This document shows, one piece after another, positions 44,995-56,691 of a stretch of DNA of 64,000 nt. The position numbers were made by a program, and so were the translations under genes. The notes beneath the pieces are model-generated. The model ran no database searches. It worked only from the letters and a program-made list of their open reading frames with translations, and was not told the DNA's origin. Numbering within the stretch: the first letter of the stretch is position 1; each line of letters opens with the position of its first letter. This DNA comes from Stutzerimonas urumqiensis (lineage in GTDB: Bacteria > Pseudomonadota > Gammaproteobacteria > Pseudomonadales > Pseudomonadaceae): the NCBI RefSeq assembly GCF_003640395.1, contig NZ_RBZQ01000005.1, positions 62,001 to 126,000 on the forward strand, given 5' to 3'.

Positions 44995-45549
44995 ATGCTC
45001 AAACGCCTCGCTCTCCTCGCCTGCACCCTGCTCTTCGTCGGTCACCTGCACGCCGCGGAAAACCCGCACGTGCTGCTCAACACCAGCCTCGGTGAAATCG
45101 AAGTCGAACTGAACGCCGACAAGGCCCCGGTCTCGGTCAAGAACTTCCTCGAATATGTCGACAGCGGCTTCTACGACGGCACCATCTTCCACCGCGTGAT
45201 CCCGGGCTTCATGGTCCAGGGCGGCGGATTCACCGCCGACATGCAGCAGAAGAACACCCGCGCGCCGATCGTCAACGAGGCCGACAACGGCCTACACAAC
45301 GTGCGCGGAACGCTGGCGATGGCGCGCACCCAGGACAAGGACTCGGCCACCTCGCAGTTTTTCATCAACCACCGCGACAACGCCTTCCTCGACCACGGCA
45401 GCCGCGACTTCGGTTACGCGGTCTTCGGCAAGGTCGTCCGGGGCATGGACGTGGTCGATCAGATCGCCCAGGTGCCGACCGGTAACCAGGGCATGTTCCA
45501 GAACGTCCCGCGCGAGCCGGTAAAGATCATCTCGGCCAAGCGCCTCTGA
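44995..45549 (+). CDS. ppiA: Periplasmic peptidyl-prolyl cis-trans isomerase (cyclophilin type)
   Basis: Catalyses proline isomerisation during folding in the periplasm. The 184 residues have a signal peptide ([20 protein letters not shown]) and a cyclophilin domain: [44 protein letters not shown] (active-site Arg and Phe/Met) and [13 protein letters not shown]. The end, [12 protein letters not shown], is typical. The distance to the LysR gene is 24 bp, so the two may be cotranscribed. Confidence 0.93.
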   Translation: MLKRLALLACTLLFVGHLHAAENPHVLLNTSLGEIEVELNADKAPVSVKNFLEYVDSGFYDGTIFHRVIPGFMVQGGGFTADMQQKNTRAPIVNEADNGLHNVRGTLAMARTQDKDSATSQFFINHRDNAFLDHGSRDFGYAVFGKVVRGMDVVDQIAQVPTGNQGMFQNVPREPVKIISAKRL

Positions 45550-45598
45550 TCCTCAGGACCGCCGCCGCGACCGAATGCGCTCGCGGCGGCGTCAACGC

Positions 45599-47443
45599 AT
45601 GCCCTTCAAACGCTTCGAACGCCTGATTGACCCCTTCCGGGACGCACCCGCGCATATGCCGCCGGCCGGCGTCGTCGGCTTCTACCTGCATTACCTGCGG
45701 CAAGTCTGGCCGGTGATGCTGGCGCTGCTGGTGGTCGGCTTCTTCGTCGCGCTGATCGAGGTCGCCCTGTTCGAATTCCTCGGGCGGCTAATCGATCTGG
45801 CACAGACCACCTCGGCGGCGCGCTTCTTCGAAGAACATCGAGGGACGCTGATCTGGATGGCGGTGGTGACCTTGCTGCTGCGCCCGCTCGCCTTCGGCCT
45901 GCATGACCTGCTGCTGCACCAGGCGCTCAGCCCGAGCCTGACCAACCTGATCCGCTGGCAGAACCACCGCTACCTGCTCCGCCAGAGCCTGGGCTTCTTC
46001 CAGAACGACTTCGCCGGTCGCATCGCCCAGCGCGTGATGCAGACCGGCCCCTCGCTGCGCGAATCGGCGGTCCAGGTGGTCGACGCGCTCTGGCACGTCG
46101 TCATCTACACGGGCAGCGCGCTGGTGCTCTTCGCCGAGGCGGACCTGCGTCTGGTCCTGCCGTTGGCGCTCTGGATAGTCGGCTACGTCACCGCCCTGTG
46201 CCTCTTCGTGCCGCGGGTCCGCCGGCGCTCCGCCGAAGCCTCGGCCGGACGTTCGCGCGTGATGGGACGCGTGGTCGACGGCTACACGAACATCCTCACG
46301 CTCAAGCTGTTCGCCCATACGCGCGAGGAAGAAGGCTACGCGCGCGCGGCCATGCAGGACCTGGTCGGCCGCTTCCAGCGCCAGTCGCGCGTGATCACCG
46401 GCATGGACATCAGCATCACCTGCCTCAACGGCCTGCTCATCGCCTCGACCGTCGGGCTGGCGTTGTGGCTGTGGAGCGAGGGCCGGATCACGACCGGCGC
46501 CATCGCGCTCGCCACGGGCCTGGTGATCCGCATCATCGGCATGTCCGAGTGGATCATGTGGGTGGTCAGCGGCATCTTCGACAACGTCGGCACCGTGCAG
46601 GACGGCATGAAGACCCTGATCCACCCGCTCACGGTGACCGACCGCCCCGACGCCCGCCCGCTCCGGGTCACGCACGGTGAAGTCCGCTTCGAAGCGGTGA
46701 CCTTCCGCTATGGCGAGGCCGCACCGACCGGTCCGGCCGTCATCGAGGGCCTGGACCTGACCGTCGCGCCCGGCGAGAAGATCGGCCTGGTCGGTCCGTC
46801 CGGCGCGGGCAAGTCGACCCTCGTCGCCCTGCTCCTGCGCCTCTACGACCTGCACGGCGGGCGCATTCTCGTCGATGGCCAGGACATCGCCGAGGGAACC
46901 CAGGACAGCCTGCGCGCGCAGATCGGCATGGTCACGCAGGACACCTCGCTGCTGCACCGCTCGATCCGCGACAACCTTCGCTACGGCCGCCCCGACGCCA
47001 GCGACGAGGCGATCATGGCCGCGCTGGCCCAGGCCCGCGCCGACACCTTCGTCCCGTTGCTGCGCGACGCCGAGGGCCGCAGCGGTCTGGACGCGCAAGT
47101 CGGCGAGCGCGGCGTAAAGCTGTCCGGCGGGCAGCGCCAGCGCATCGCGATCGCCCGCATGCTGCTCAAGGACGCGCCTATTCTGGTGCTCGACGAAGCG
47201 ACCTCGGCGCTGGATTCGGAAACCGAGGCGGCCATCCAGGACAGCCTCGAGACGCTCATGCAAGGCAAGACGGTGATCGCCATCGCGCATCGCCTGTCGA
47301 CCATCGCGCGGATGGATCGGCTGGTAGTGATGGAGGGCGGCCGGATCGTCGAGACCGGCAGCCACGCCGAGCTGGTGGCAGCCGGCGGGCTCTACGCGCG
47401 GTTGTGGCGCCACCAGACCGGCGGCTTCGTCGGCGTCGATTGA
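45599..47443 (+). CDS. ABC transporter with fused membrane and ATPase domains
   Basis: Exporter-type half-transporter of 614 residues from ATG 45599 (a start at 45575 is also possible). The N-terminal membrane domain (about 30-330) has six hydrophobic segments, starting VWPVMLALLVVGFFVALIEVALFEFL. The ATPase domain has Walker A GPSGAGKST, Q-loop GMVTQDTSLL, signature LSGGQRQR, Walker B LVLDEATSALD and H-loop AIAHRLST. It works as a homodimer by family analogy. The substrate is unknown. Its 3' end is 3 bp from the convergent nahK stop. Confidence 0.92.
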   Translation: MPFKRFERLIDPFRDAPAHMPPAGVVGFYLHYLRQVWPVMLALLVVGFFVALIEVALFEFLGRLIDLAQTTSAARFFEEHRGTLIWMAVVTLLLRPLAFGLHDLLLHQALSPSLTNLIRWQNHRYLLRQSLGFFQNDFAGRIAQRVMQTGPSLRESAVQVVDALWHVVIYTGSALVLFAEADLRLVLPLALWIVGYVTALCLFVPRVRRRSAEASAGRSRVMGRVVDGYTNILTLKLFAHTREEEGYARAAMQDLVGRFQRQSRVITGMDISITCLNGLLIASTVGLALWLWSEGRITTGAIALATGLVIRIIGMSEWIMWVVSGIFDNVGTVQDGMKTLIHPLTVTDRPDARPLRVTHGEVRFEAVTFRYGEAAPTGPAVIEGLDLTVAPGEKIGLVGPSGAGKSTLVALLLRLYDLHGGRILVDGQDIAEGTQDSLRAQIGMVTQDTSLLHRSIRDNLRYGRPDASDEAIMAALAQARADTFVPLLRDAEGRSGLDAQVGERGVKLSGGQRQRIAIARMLLKDAPILVLDEATSALDSETEAAIQDSLETLMQGKTVIAIAHRLSTIARMDRLVVMEGGRIVETGSHAELVAAGGLYARLWRHQTGGFVGVD

Positions 47444-47446
47444 CGC

Positions 47447-50083
47447 TCAGCCACCCCGCGCCAGCAGGTGGCTCATGGCCGTCTTCAGCTTCATCGGACG
47501 CACCGGCTTGTGCATGAGCGTGTGGCCGAGCGCCCTCACCTGCTGCTTGAGTTCGTTCGAGTAGTTGGCGGTGATCATCAGCGCCGGCAGTGGGCTGGCA
47601 CGCCGCGCGTTGACGGCAGCCACGGCGTCGATCCCGTTGTGCCCGTTGTCCAGGTGGTAATCGGCGATCAGGAGATCGGCCTCGGCGTGAAAGCCATCGA
47701 CCTGCCGCCCCAGATCCTCCTGCGACAACGCCGTGACCACCCGGCAGCCCCAGCCCTCGAGCAAGGTGCGCATGCCGGCGCAGATCGCCGCATCGTTATC
47801 GAGCACCCAGACGCGCGCACCTTCGAGCCGCTGCAGCACCTGTTCGGGCGCGCTCGGTTCGGGCCGCGCCGGCGGTGCACGGCGGGCCAGCGGCACCTCG
47901 ACGGCAAAGCACGAGCCCCGGCCCGGCCGGGAGCGGACGCGAATGCGATGGCCCAGCATGCGCGCGATCTTGTCGACGATCGCCAGGCCCAGGCCCAACC
48001 CGCGATCCTGGTTCCGCCGTACCCCATCGCCGCGTTTGAACTCGAGGAATATCTCGTCGAGCTTGTCCTCGGGGATGCCGACGCCGGTGTCCCACACCTC
48101 GATCGACAGCCGCCTGGCGTGACGCCGGCAACCCAGCAGGATGCGCCCCTGCGGGGTGTAGCGAATGGCGTTGGTCAGCAGGTTGCGCAGGATGCGCGCA
48201 AGCAACTGGATGTCGCTGCGCACGAGCGCCGAGCAGGCCACGAAGTGCAGCTGCAAGCCCTCCGCGCGGGCGAGCTGGCGGTACTCCTCGGCCAGGTTGC
48301 CGAGCAGTTCGCTGACGGCGAAGGGAGCGATGTCCGGCTTGATCACGCCGGCATCCAGCTTGGAGATATCGACCAGCGTGCCGAGCAGGTTTTCGACGTC
48401 TTCCAGCGAATTGCTGACGTTGCGGATCAGCGCGGTGTTGCGCCCCGGATCGCGCTGTTCGAGCAAGGCGCTGGTGAACAGGCGCGCCGCATTGAGGGGC
48501 TGCAGCAGGTCGTGGCTCACCGCCGCCAGAAACTTGGTCTTCGACAGGTTGGCCAGCTCGGCCTCCCGTTTGGCCTCGCGCAGACGGCCTTCCACCTGGG
48601 TACGTTCGTCGATCTCCAGCCGTAGCTGGTCGTTCAGTTCCATGAGTTCGGCGGTGCGCTCGCGGACGCGCTGCTCGAGGTTCTGGTAGGCCTTGTGCAA
48701 GGCTTCGGCGGTGCGGCGGCGGTCGGTGATGTCGCGGATGAGCACGAAGATGCCCACCACCTCGCCATTGGCCTGGCAGTTGGGTACGTAGGACCGCAGC
48801 ATGTAGCGCTCCTGCCCGGCGTGGTTGGCCTCGGCCATCTCGAAGCTGACGCTCTCGCCGGCCAGGGCGCGGTCGACGTAAGGTTCCAGACGCCGCCACT
48901 GCGCCTCGCTGTGGACGTCCCGCAGGCTTTGGCCGAGCATTGCGCCGCGTGGCCAGCAGTACCACTCCTCGTAGACCTTGTTGGTGAATTCGTACACCAG
49001 GTTGGCGTCCAGGTAGGCGATCAGCGCCGGAACGTGGTCCGTGATCAGCCGAATCCAGCGCTCGCTCTCGCGCAGCGCCTCGGCATGGCGATAGCGCTCG
49101 GTGATGTCGGTGAAGGTGTTGACGTAGCCGCCGGCCGGTAGCGGATGGGTGCGAATTTCCAGCATGCGGCCGTCGAACAGCCGTTGCTCCAGCTCGCGAA
49201 TGGGTCGCCCGGCGTCATCGCGACTCGCGGGCGTGAGCAGCCGCAGCTCGCTCTCGGCCATCACCTCCTCGAACGCGCGGTGAGCCTGGATCGGCGCCAG
49301 CCCGCACAGTTCGAGAAAGCGCCGGTTCCACAGCTCCAGCGCTCCCTCGGTATTCACCATCGCCACGCCTTGCGACAGGTTGTCGACGGCGCGTTGCAGC
49401 AGGTGCGACTTCTGCGCCAGCGCCTGCTCGCGGCGGATGGTCTCGCTCTGCTTCACCTCGGTGATGTCGGTGTAGAGGATCACCCGGCCGCCCTCGCGGG
49501 TCGGCCGCTCGCTGACCTGCACCCAGCGCCCATTGCGCAGGCGGTAGAGCGTCGGCTCGGTGCCGCTGCCGGGGTGTTCCTCGACGATCAGCCCGGAGCT
49601 GCTCGCCAGCCGCCGCACTTCCGACAGCCGTGTGCCGGCGGTGATACGCGCGCGGGTCTTGGCCCAGAAGGACTTGAACCGGCTGTTGAACAGCACGATG
49701 CGCTGTTCCCGGTCGAACAGCACGAAGCCATCGGAAATGCTCTCGATCGCGTCGATGAGGTGTTGATGGGCCGTCTCGGCGCGCAAGCGGGCATCGCTGA
49801 GCAGCTGGTTGCTGGCGCGCAACTCGCCCATCGCCTGGTTCAGCGCATCGGTTCGTTCGCGCACCTGTTCGGCGAGCACCACCGAATGCTGGAACGCGGT
49901 GTAGGACGCGTCCCGCACCGAGCCGCTGGATTCGATGCGTTCGATCAGCGCCGCATTGATGCGTCGCAGCTTGGCATTGTCGTGTTCGAGCGCGGCGACC
50001 CGGGCCTCCAGCTCAGCGACAGGCCCGGCCTCTCGGGCGGCCGATGGCGACGCCGGTGAAGGTCTGGTTGATATGCATGCCAT
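47447..50083 (-). CDS. nahK: PAS-domain hybrid histidine kinase NahK (ErcS' type)
   Basis: Cytoplasmic hybrid sensor kinase of 878 residues, lacking membrane segments. Order: coiled coil (about 22-55, LEARVAALEHDNAKLRRIN), three PAS-like domains (about 110-215, 235-340, 350-460), second coiled coil, HisKA with phospho-accepting His at about 521 (FLAAVSHDLLQPLNAARLF), HATPase_c (NLLTNAIRYTPQG and GLGLGLAI), and a C-terminal receiver domain with Asp near 807 (LIADYHLDNG). In P. aeruginosa the partner FIST protein NosP inhibits NahK when it binds NO, affecting biofilm through HptB. Its ATG lies 71 bp inside nosP, with GGGGAA upstream. Confidence 0.9.
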   Translation of the reverse strand: MACISTRPSPASPSAAREAGPVAELEARVAALEHDNAKLRRINAALIERIESSGSVRDASYTAFQHSVVLAEQVRERTDALNQAMGELRASNQLLSDARLRAETAHQHLIDAIESISDGFVLFDREQRIVLFNSRFKSFWAKTRARITAGTRLSEVRRLASSSGLIVEEHPGSGTEPTLYRLRNGRWVQVSERPTREGGRVILYTDITEVKQSETIRREQALAQKSHLLQRAVDNLSQGVAMVNTEGALELWNRRFLELCGLAPIQAHRAFEEVMAESELRLLTPASRDDAGRPIRELEQRLFDGRMLEIRTHPLPAGGYVNTFTDITERYRHAEALRESERWIRLITDHVPALIAYLDANLVYEFTNKVYEEWYCWPRGAMLGQSLRDVHSEAQWRRLEPYVDRALAGESVSFEMAEANHAGQERYMLRSYVPNCQANGEVVGIFVLIRDITDRRRTAEALHKAYQNLEQRVRERTAELMELNDQLRLEIDERTQVEGRLREAKREAELANLSKTKFLAAVSHDLLQPLNAARLFTSALLEQRDPGRNTALIRNVSNSLEDVENLLGTLVDISKLDAGVIKPDIAPFAVSELLGNLAEEYRQLARAEGLQLHFVACSALVRSDIQLLARILRNLLTNAIRYTPQGRILLGCRRHARRLSIEVWDTGVGIPEDKLDEIFLEFKRGDGVRRNQDRGLGLGLAIVDKIARMLGHRIRVRSRPGRGSCFAVEVPLARRAPPARPEPSAPEQVLQRLEGARVWVLDNDAAICAGMRTLLEGWGCRVVTALSQEDLGRQVDGFHAEADLLIADYHLDNGHNGIDAVAAVNARRASPLPALMITANYSNELKQQVRALGHTLMHKPVRPMKLKTAMSHLLARGG

Positions 50084-51176
50084 TGAACTGTTCCCCGTAG
50101 GTGTTGAAACCGATCACCCGCTGCCGACGAAGAAAGGCAGACGCCTGCGCCACCGTCGCCGTGGCTTCGACTTCCAGGCGCCGCAGGAAACAGTCGCAGC
50201 CGATGGTCAGCAGCGGCGGTCCCAGGCGCTGTTCGAGCCGCTCGAATACGGCCTCCAGGTTCGGCATCAGTGGACCGGTTCGCATGGCCGTCAGCACGAT
50301 GCCGGTCTCGACGGCGCAGTAGAACGTCAGGCTGCCGTCCGGGTGGGCCTTCTGGATCGAGCGCACGTAATAGCGTTCGTTGATGCGTACCGCCAGCGGG
50401 TGGGCGGCGAACACGCGGTGATCAAGCGACTCGACCGGCACGCCGATCAACCGCGCGTATTCGTCCGCCGCCGGCTCGGCGTTGAGCTCGAAAACCCGTC
50501 GCGCGTGGCTGTCGGCGTGGGTCACCACCAGCTTTTCATCCCTGGGCAGGATGTGATGAGTGGTGAACACCTCGAAATCCAGCCAGGTATTGATCAGCAC
50601 CACCGCCGCCGCCCCGCTGTGGAAGCGACCGTCGTAGTAGACGTGCGTGTTGGTGAGGTGGTTGTCGTCGCCGGCCGAGCCGCCGAAATGAGGAATGCTG
50701 CCGAACGCCGCGCTCAGCGCCGCGAGCACCACTTCCTCGCGGCTCGACAGGCCATCGAGCAGGGTCAGGGCGAAGCTGTGGTCCTTGATCGGGGCCAGCG
50801 AATTGCTGCGGCAATCGCCCACCAGCCGCTCGACCAGCTGCTGGGCCTCGAACAGGTTGAAGCGATCCATCTCGTCGATCAGCCCGCAGGCGATGGAAAA
50901 GCTGCGGTGGTCGAAGCCGATCGCGCTGACGCAGCCACGACCGTAGCCCTGCGAGGTGATCTCTCCGGCCGTCGTGCAACCGACCAGCCTCACGCCGCCG
51001 AAGTAGTGCCGCAGCGAATCGCCCAGCGCCTGCAGGTCGTATTCGGCCGAACAGAAGAACAGCACGAAGCCGAGGTGCGGGTGAATCAGCTGGCGGGCCA
51101 GGTCCTGCGCGACGGTCTCGGCATCCGGCGCCTGCGACATGGCGGTGCGCAGCATTTCGTTCTGTTCGTGCGACAC
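50013..51176 (-). CDS. nosP: FIST-domain nitric-oxide-sensing protein NosP
   Basis: A 387-residue cytoplasmic FIST protein. The N-terminal FIST domain (about 30-225) contains VGCTTAGEITSQGYGRGCVSAIGFDHRSFSIACGLI and FGGSAGDDNH. The FIST_C domain (about 240-370) contains RRQRVIGFNTYGEQFNGMHINQTFTGVAI. In other pseudomonads this family binds NO through haem and controls the adjacent kinase NahK. The GTG at 51176 with AGGGG 9 nt upstream is the best start; an ATG at 51152 is possible. Its 3' end overlaps nahK by 71 bp. Confidence 0.9.
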   Translation of the reverse strand: MSHEQNEMLRTAMSQAPDAETVAQDLARQLIHPHLGFVLFFCSAEYDLQALGDSLRHYFGGVRLVGCTTAGEITSQGYGRGCVSAIGFDHRSFSIACGLIDEMDRFNLFEAQQLVERLVGDCRSNSLAPIKDHSFALTLLDGLSSREEVVLAALSAAFGSIPHFGGSAGDDNHLTNTHVYYDGRFHSGAAAVVLINTWLDFEVFTTHHILPRDEKLVVTHADSHARRVFELNAEPAADEYARLIGVPVESLDHRVFAAHPLAVRINERYYVRSIQKAHPDGSLTFYCAVETGIVLTAMRTGPLMPNLEAVFERLEQRLGPPLLTIGCDCFLRRLEVEATATVAQASAFLRRQRVIGFNTYGEQFNGMHINQTFTGVAIGRPRGRACR

Positions 51177-51309
51177 CGGCCATGCCCCTTGGCTATCCGA
51201 CGGACAACCCCATTCTAGGGAGCGGAAAAGGCCGGCAAATGCTACTTCAGTACCGGAGCCGCACTGCCAAGGTAGCGATCGCTGCGCCTGGCGATGGCGG
51301 CATCGGGAA

Positions 51310-51627
51310 TCAGAACACCATGTCGGACAGACGCCAGACTTCGAAGGCCGGTGTCTCGTAAGGATGGGCGCGCTTGAGCGCCTTGACCACGTCGTGGATC
51401 AGCTCGTCGGCGACGACCAGCTCGACCTTCCATTCGGCGACCCGCTCGAGCTGGCCGACCTGACCGAGATAGGGCTGGCTGCCTTCCAGCGGACGGAACT
51501 GGCCCTGGCCGAGGGCCTGCCAGCAGCAACTGTCATAGGCGCCGATACGACCGCCACCGGCACCGAACACTGCCTTCTTCACGTCATCGAGATGGGATTC
51601 GGGTACGTAGAAGCACAGCTTGTACAT
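51310..51627 (-). CDS. YqfO/NIF3-insert-like small protein
   Basis: A 105-residue cytoplasmic protein beginning MYKLCFYVPESHLDDVKKAVFGAGGGRIGAYDSCCWQALGQGQFRPL, with a later VELVVADELIHDVVKALKRAHPYETPAFEVW. This matches the standalone version of the insert domain of NIF3-type metal-binding proteins (a CutA/PII-like fold). The role is unknown. The ATG at 51627 has GGAG 8 nt upstream; the open frame extends to 51711 without support. It lies downstream of purL and upstream of nosP on the same strand. Confidence 0.85.
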   Translation of the reverse strand: MYKLCFYVPESHLDDVKKAVFGAGGGRIGAYDSCCWQALGQGQFRPLEGSQPYLGQVGQLERVAEWKVELVVADELIHDVVKALKRAHPYETPAFEVWRLSDMVF

Positions 51628-51770
51628 CGGACAACTCCGAAAGATCACGGCATGCACCGGTATCCCGACCGGGCACTGCTGCCATCGACTGTCGCATCCG
51701 GGCGACAGCAAAGAGGGAACCGACTAGTTGGAACCCGCGAAACGGCACCTGTTCGGCCCGCCAGAAACGA

Positions 51771-51798
51771 ATGTGCCAGGCTGTGAAGCCTGGCACAT
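51771..51798 (-). terminator. Candidate terminator after purL
   Basis: An 11-bp perfect stem ATGTGCCAGGC/GCCTGGCACAT has a 6-nt loop. On the reverse strand the following TCGTTTC is only moderately T-rich. It sits 24 bp past the purL stop. Confidence 0.7.
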
Positions 51799-51821
51799 CG
51801 GGTTCTACAGGGTGCGGGCGG

Positions 51822-54800
51822 TCAATCGACCCAGACCCGTGCGTTGCGGAACATGCGCATCCAGGCGCCGTCTTCCTGCCAGTCGTCCGGGCGCCAGGAG
51901 TTGGTCACGGCGCGGAACACCCGCTCGGGGTGCGGCATCATGATGGTGACGCGACCGTCGCGCGTGGTCAGGCCGGTGATGCCGCGCGGCGAGCCGCTGG
52001 GGTTCGCCGGGTAGCGTTCGGTCACCTTGCCGTGGTTGTCCACGAGCCGGACGGCGACGCAGCCGGAGAGGTCCGCCTCGAGCAGCGCCTCTTCGCTTTC
52101 GAATTCCGCATGGCCTTCACCGTGCGCGATCGCGATCGGCATGCGCGAACCGGCCATGCCTTGCAGGAAGATCGACGGCGACTCCTGAATCTGCACCATG
52201 GCCACACGCGCTTCGAACTGCTCCGAGCGGTTGCGCACGAAGTGCGGCCAGACATCGCTGCCCGGAATCAGCTCATGCAGGTTGGACAGCATCTGACAGC
52301 CGTTGCAGATGCCGAGACCGAAGCTGTCCTTGCGCTCGAAGAAGGCGCTGAACGCATCGCGTGCGCGCGTATTGAACAGGATCGACTTGGCCCAGCCCTC
52401 GCCCGCACCGAGCACGTCGCCATAGGAGAAACCACCGCAGGCGACCAGGCCCTTGAAGCGGTCCAGCGTGACGCGCCCGGAGAGAATGTCGCTCATGTGC
52501 ACGTCGATCGCGGCGAAGCCCGCCCGATCGAAGGCGGCGGCCATCTCGGTCTGACCGTTGACGCCCTGCTCGCGCAGGATCGCCACCTGCGGGCGGACAC
52601 CGGTCCTGATGTAGGGCGCGGCGATGTCTTCGTTGACGTCATAACCAAGCTTGACGCTCAGGCCGGGGTTTTCCTCGTCCAGCAGCAGCTCGAACTCTTC
52701 GTCGGCGCATTCGGCGTTGTCGCGCAGGCGCTGGATGCGGTAGCTGGTTTCCGCCCACTGGCGCTGGAGCGCGCGGCGGTCGGCGCTGAACGCCTCGCGG
52801 TGATCGAACAGGACCCGCACCTCGGCATTGTTGATCGGCTGGCCGATCACCATGACGCACTCTTCCAGGCCGGCGGCGCTGAACTGGGCAAGCACTTCCT
52901 CGGTATCGTCCTGCCGCACCTGGATCACCGCGCCGAGCTCTTCGTTGAACAGCAACGCGCCGATCTCGCTGGCATCCTGCACCAGCCCGTCGAGGGACAG
53001 GTTGAGCCCGCAATGCCCGGCGAAGGCCATCTCCAGCACGGTCGTCAGCAGGCCGCCATCGGAGCGGTCGTGATAGGCCAGCAGCTTGCCGTCGCCATTG
53101 AGTCCCTGGATCACGGCGAAAAAGGCCTTGAGGTCTTCGGCATCATCGACGTCCGGCGCCTGGCGGCCGATCTGCCCGTACACCTGCGCCAGGATCGAAC
53201 CGCCCATGCGCGCCTGGCCGCGGCCCAGGTCGATGAGAATCAGGTCGGTCTCGCCCTTGTCCAGCCGCAATTGCGGGGTGAGCGTGCGGCGCACGTCGCT
53301 GACCGGGGCGAAGCCGGAGACGATCAGCGACAACGGCGAGGTGACGCTCTTGTCGGTGCCCGCCTCGTTCCAGCGGGTCTTCATGGACATCGAGTCCTTG
53401 CCCACCGGGATGGTGATGCCCAGCGCCGGACACAGGTCCATGCCTACCGCGCGGACGGTGTCGTACAGGCGCGCGTCTTCGCCCGGGTGGCCGGCAGCGG
53501 CCATCCAGTTGGCGGAGAGTTTGATGTCGCCGAGTTTTTCGATCGGTGCGGCGGCCAGGTTGGTCAGCGTTTCACCGATGGCCATGCGACCGGAGGCCGG
53601 CGCGTCGAGCAGCGCCAGCGGCGTGCGCTCGCCCATCGCCATCGCCTCGCCGGTATGGACGTCGTAGCTGGTGGCCGTCACGGCGCAGTCGGCAACCGGC
53701 ACCTGCCAGGGGCCGACCATCTGATCGCGAACGACCTGGCCGGTGATGCTGCGGTCGCCGATGGTGATCAGGAAGCTCTTGCTGGCCACCGCGGGGTGGT
53801 GCAGGACACGGCTGACCGCCTCGGCCAGGTCGACCTGCGCGGGATCGAAGTCATCGCCCGGCAAGGCCTCGCGACTGGCGCTGCGGTGCATGCGCGGCGG
53901 TTTGCCGAGCAGCACTTCGAGCGGCATGTCGACCGGCTTGTTGCCGAAGTGGCTGTCGGCCACGGTCAGGTGAGGCTCGGCGGTCGCCTCGCCCACCACG
54001 GCAAAGGGGCAGCGCTCGCGCTCGCAGATGGCCTTGAAGCGCTCGTAATCCGCTGCATCGACCGAGAGCACGTAGCGCTCCTGCGATTCGTTGCACCAGA
54101 TTTCGTGCGGCGCCATGCCCGGCTCGTCGTTGGGAATGTTGCGCAGCTCGAAGCGGCCGCCGCGCCCGCCGTCGTTGACCAGCTCGGGGAAGGCATTGGA
54201 GAGGCCGCCGGCACCCACGTCATGGATGAACTTGATGGGGTTGTGCTCGCCCAGCTGCCAACAGCGGTCGATCACTTCCTGGCAGCGGCGCTCCATCTCC
54301 GGGTTGTCGCGCTGCACGGAGGCGAAATCGAGGTCCGCCGAACTCGCACCGGTGGCCATCGACGAGGCCGCGCCGCCGCCCAGGCCGATAAGCATGGCCG
54401 GGCCGCCCAGCACGATCAGCTTGGCGCCGACCGAGATTTCGGCCTTCTGCACGTGCTCTTCGCGGATGTTGCCCATGCCACCGGCGAGCATGATCGGCTT
54501 GTGATAGCCGCGCACTTCTTCGCCGCGCGGCGTCTGGATGGCCTGCTCGAAGGTGCGGAAATAGCCGTTGAGCGCCGGTCGGCCGAACTCGTTGTTGAAC
54601 GCGGCACCGCCCAGCGGGCCTTCGATCATGATGTCCAGCGGCGTGACGATGCGCTCGGGCTTGCCGTAGGGCTTTTCCCAGGGCTGCTCGAAACCGGGGA
54701 TGTTCAGGTTGGAAACGGTGAAGCCGGTCAGGCCCGCCTTCGGCTTGGCGCCACGGCCGGTCGCACCCTCGTCGCGAATCTCGCCGCCGGAGCCGGTCGA

Positions 54801-55718
54801 TGCGCCCGGAAACGGCGCGATGGCGGTCGGGTGGTTGTGGGTCTCGACCTTCATCAGGATGTGCACCGGCTCCTGATGCGCGGCGTACTGGGCGCTGTCC
54901 GGCTCGGGGAAGAAGCGGCCCGCCGGGTGGCCGACGATGACAGCGGCGTTGTCCTTGTAGGCCGAGAGCACGCCTTCGCCGTGCATCTGGAAGGTGTTCT
55001 TGATCATGCCGAACAGGGACTTCTCCTGGCTCTCGCCGTCGATATCCCAGCTGGCGTTGAAGATCTTGTGCCGGCAATGCTCGGAGTTCGCCTGGGCGAA
55101 CATCATCAGTTCGATGTCGTGCGGGTTGCGACCCAGGCCCTGGAAGGCCTTGACCAGGTAATCGATCTCATCGTCCGCCAGCGCCAGGCCGAGCGTGACA
55201 TTCGCCTGTTCCAGCGCCGGGCGTCCGCCGCCCAGCACATCGACCGCCGTCAGTGGGCGGGGCTCCGCGTGGCTGAACAAGGGTTCGGCCTCTTCGAAAC
55301 GGCTGAGCACCAGTTGGGTCATGCGGTCGTGCAGCAGGGCCGACGCGGCGGCCACGTCGGCATCCGAGAGGTCACCCTCCAGGTAGTAGGCGATGCCGCG
55401 CTCCAGCCGCTGGATGGCGCCCAGGCCGCAGTTGTGGGCGATATCGGTGGCCTTGCTCGACCAGGGCGAAATGGTGCCGAAGCGCGGCACCACCAGCAGC
55501 AGACGGCCCGTAGGCTCCTGCACCGGCACGCTGGGGCCATAACGAAGCAGACGGGCCAGCACCTGCTGTTCGGTTTCCCCGAGCGTTCCGAGGGTTTCGG
55601 CGAAGTGTGCGAACTCGGCGTAAAGGCCGCGAACCGCGGGGACCTTCTGGGTCAGTTGGGCCAGCAATTTGCCGTGACGGAAGGCGGAAAGTGCGGGAGC
55701 ACCGCGCAGGATCAACAT
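51822..55718 (-). CDS. purL: Phosphoribosylformylglycinamidine synthase
   Basis: Fourth step of purine synthesis: converts FGAR and glutamine to FGAM with ATP. The 1298 residues match the large fused gammaproteobacterial type. Order: N-terminal domain, linker, two AIRS-like synthetase halves (for example [30 protein letters not shown] and [13 protein letters not shown]), and a C-terminal glutaminase domain with nucleophile Cys at about 1138 in GICNGCQML and GEGHAEF. It is a single-gene unit. TAGAAT on the reverse strand (55758-55763) is a possible -10, and GAGG lies 12 nt before the ATG. Confidence 0.97.
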   Translation of the reverse strand: MLILRGAPALSAFRHGKLLAQLTQKVPAVRGLYAEFAHFAETLGTLGETEQQVLARLLRYGPSVPVQEPTGRLLLVVPRFGTISPWSSKATDIAHNCGLGAIQRLERGIAYYLEGDLSDADVAAASALLHDRMTQLVLSRFEEAEPLFSHAEPRPLTAVDVLGGGRPALEQANVTLGLALADDEIDYLVKAFQGLGRNPHDIELMMFAQANSEHCRHKIFNASWDIDGESQEKSLFGMIKNTFQMHGEGVLSAYKDNAAVIVGHPAGRFFPEPDSAQYAAHQEPVHILMKVETHNHPTAIAPFPGASTGSGGEIRDEGATGRGAKPKAGLTGFTVSNLNIPGFEQPWEKPYGKPERIVTPLDIMIEGPLGGAAFNNEFGRPALNGYFRTFEQAIQTPRGEEVRGYHKPIMLAGGMGNIREEHVQKAEISVGAKLIVLGGPAMLIGLGGGAASSMATGASSADLDFASVQRDNPEMERRCQEVIDRCWQLGEHNPIKFIHDVGAGGLSNAFPELVNDGGRGGRFELRNIPNDEPGMAPHEIWCNESQERYVLSVDAADYERFKAICERERCPFAVVGEATAEPHLTVADSHFGNKPVDMPLEVLLGKPPRMHRSASREALPGDDFDPAQVDLAEAVSRVLHHPAVASKSFLITIGDRSITGQVVRDQMVGPWQVPVADCAVTATSYDVHTGEAMAMGERTPLALLDAPASGRMAIGETLTNLAAAPIEKLGDIKLSANWMAAAGHPGEDARLYDTVRAVGMDLCPALGITIPVGKDSMSMKTRWNEAGTDKSVTSPLSLIVSGFAPVSDVRRTLTPQLRLDKGETDLILIDLGRGQARMGGSILAQVYGQIGRQAPDVDDAEDLKAFFAVIQGLNGDGKLLAYHDRSDGGLLTTVLEMAFAGHCGLNLSLDGLVQDASEIGALLFNEELGAVIQVRQDDTEEVLAQFSAAGLEECVMVIGQPINNAEVRVLFDHREAFSADRRALQRQWAETSYRIQRLRDNAECADEEFELLLDEENPGLSVKLGYDVNEDIAAPYIRTGVRPQVAILREQGVNGQTEMAAAFDRAGFAAIDVHMSDILSGRVTLDRFKGLVACGGFSYGDVLGAGEGWAKSILFNTRARDAFSAFFERKDSFGLGICNGCQMLSNLHELIPGSDVWPHFVRNRSEQFEARVAMVQIQESPSIFLQGMAGSRMPIAIAHGEGHAEFESEEALLEADLSGCVAVRLVDNHGKVTERYPANPSGSPRGITGLTTRDGRVTIMMPHPERVFRAVTNSWRPDDWQEDGAWMRMFRNARVWVD

Positions 55719-55917
55719 CGTCGGAACAGCCTCGGGAGGGGTGGCATGAGGCCGTGCATTCTAGCCGAACAGCAGCGCCGAGGCTAAAGGAGAACAGGCG
55801 ACGGGCGGCGAACAGGTCGGCTCAAGCAGAGGCGCGGCAAGGCGTGCCGCATGCACACGCCTGCCTGCCCGCCACGGCATGGCCGGAAGCGGCGCCTCCA
55901 GCCTGCCGCCCGTGGCC

Positions 55918-56682
<765 letters not shown>

Positions 56683-56691
56683 GTCAGCTCC

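Noticed and set aside
45571..45601. Two alternative starts of the ABC exporter gene
   Set aside because: The ATG at 45575 has no good ribosome-binding site and adds only arginine-rich residues, so 45599 was used; the choice does not affect the call.
51771..55787. Very long open frame (1338 codons) on the + strand
   Set aside because: It is antisense to purL and results from high GC and codon bias. The product is low-complexity and lacks any family motif, whereas the reverse strand encodes a full PurL.
55833..55849. GCGGCA/TGCCGC inverted repeat after aapP
   Set aside because: Short stem with no T tract; not counted as a terminator.
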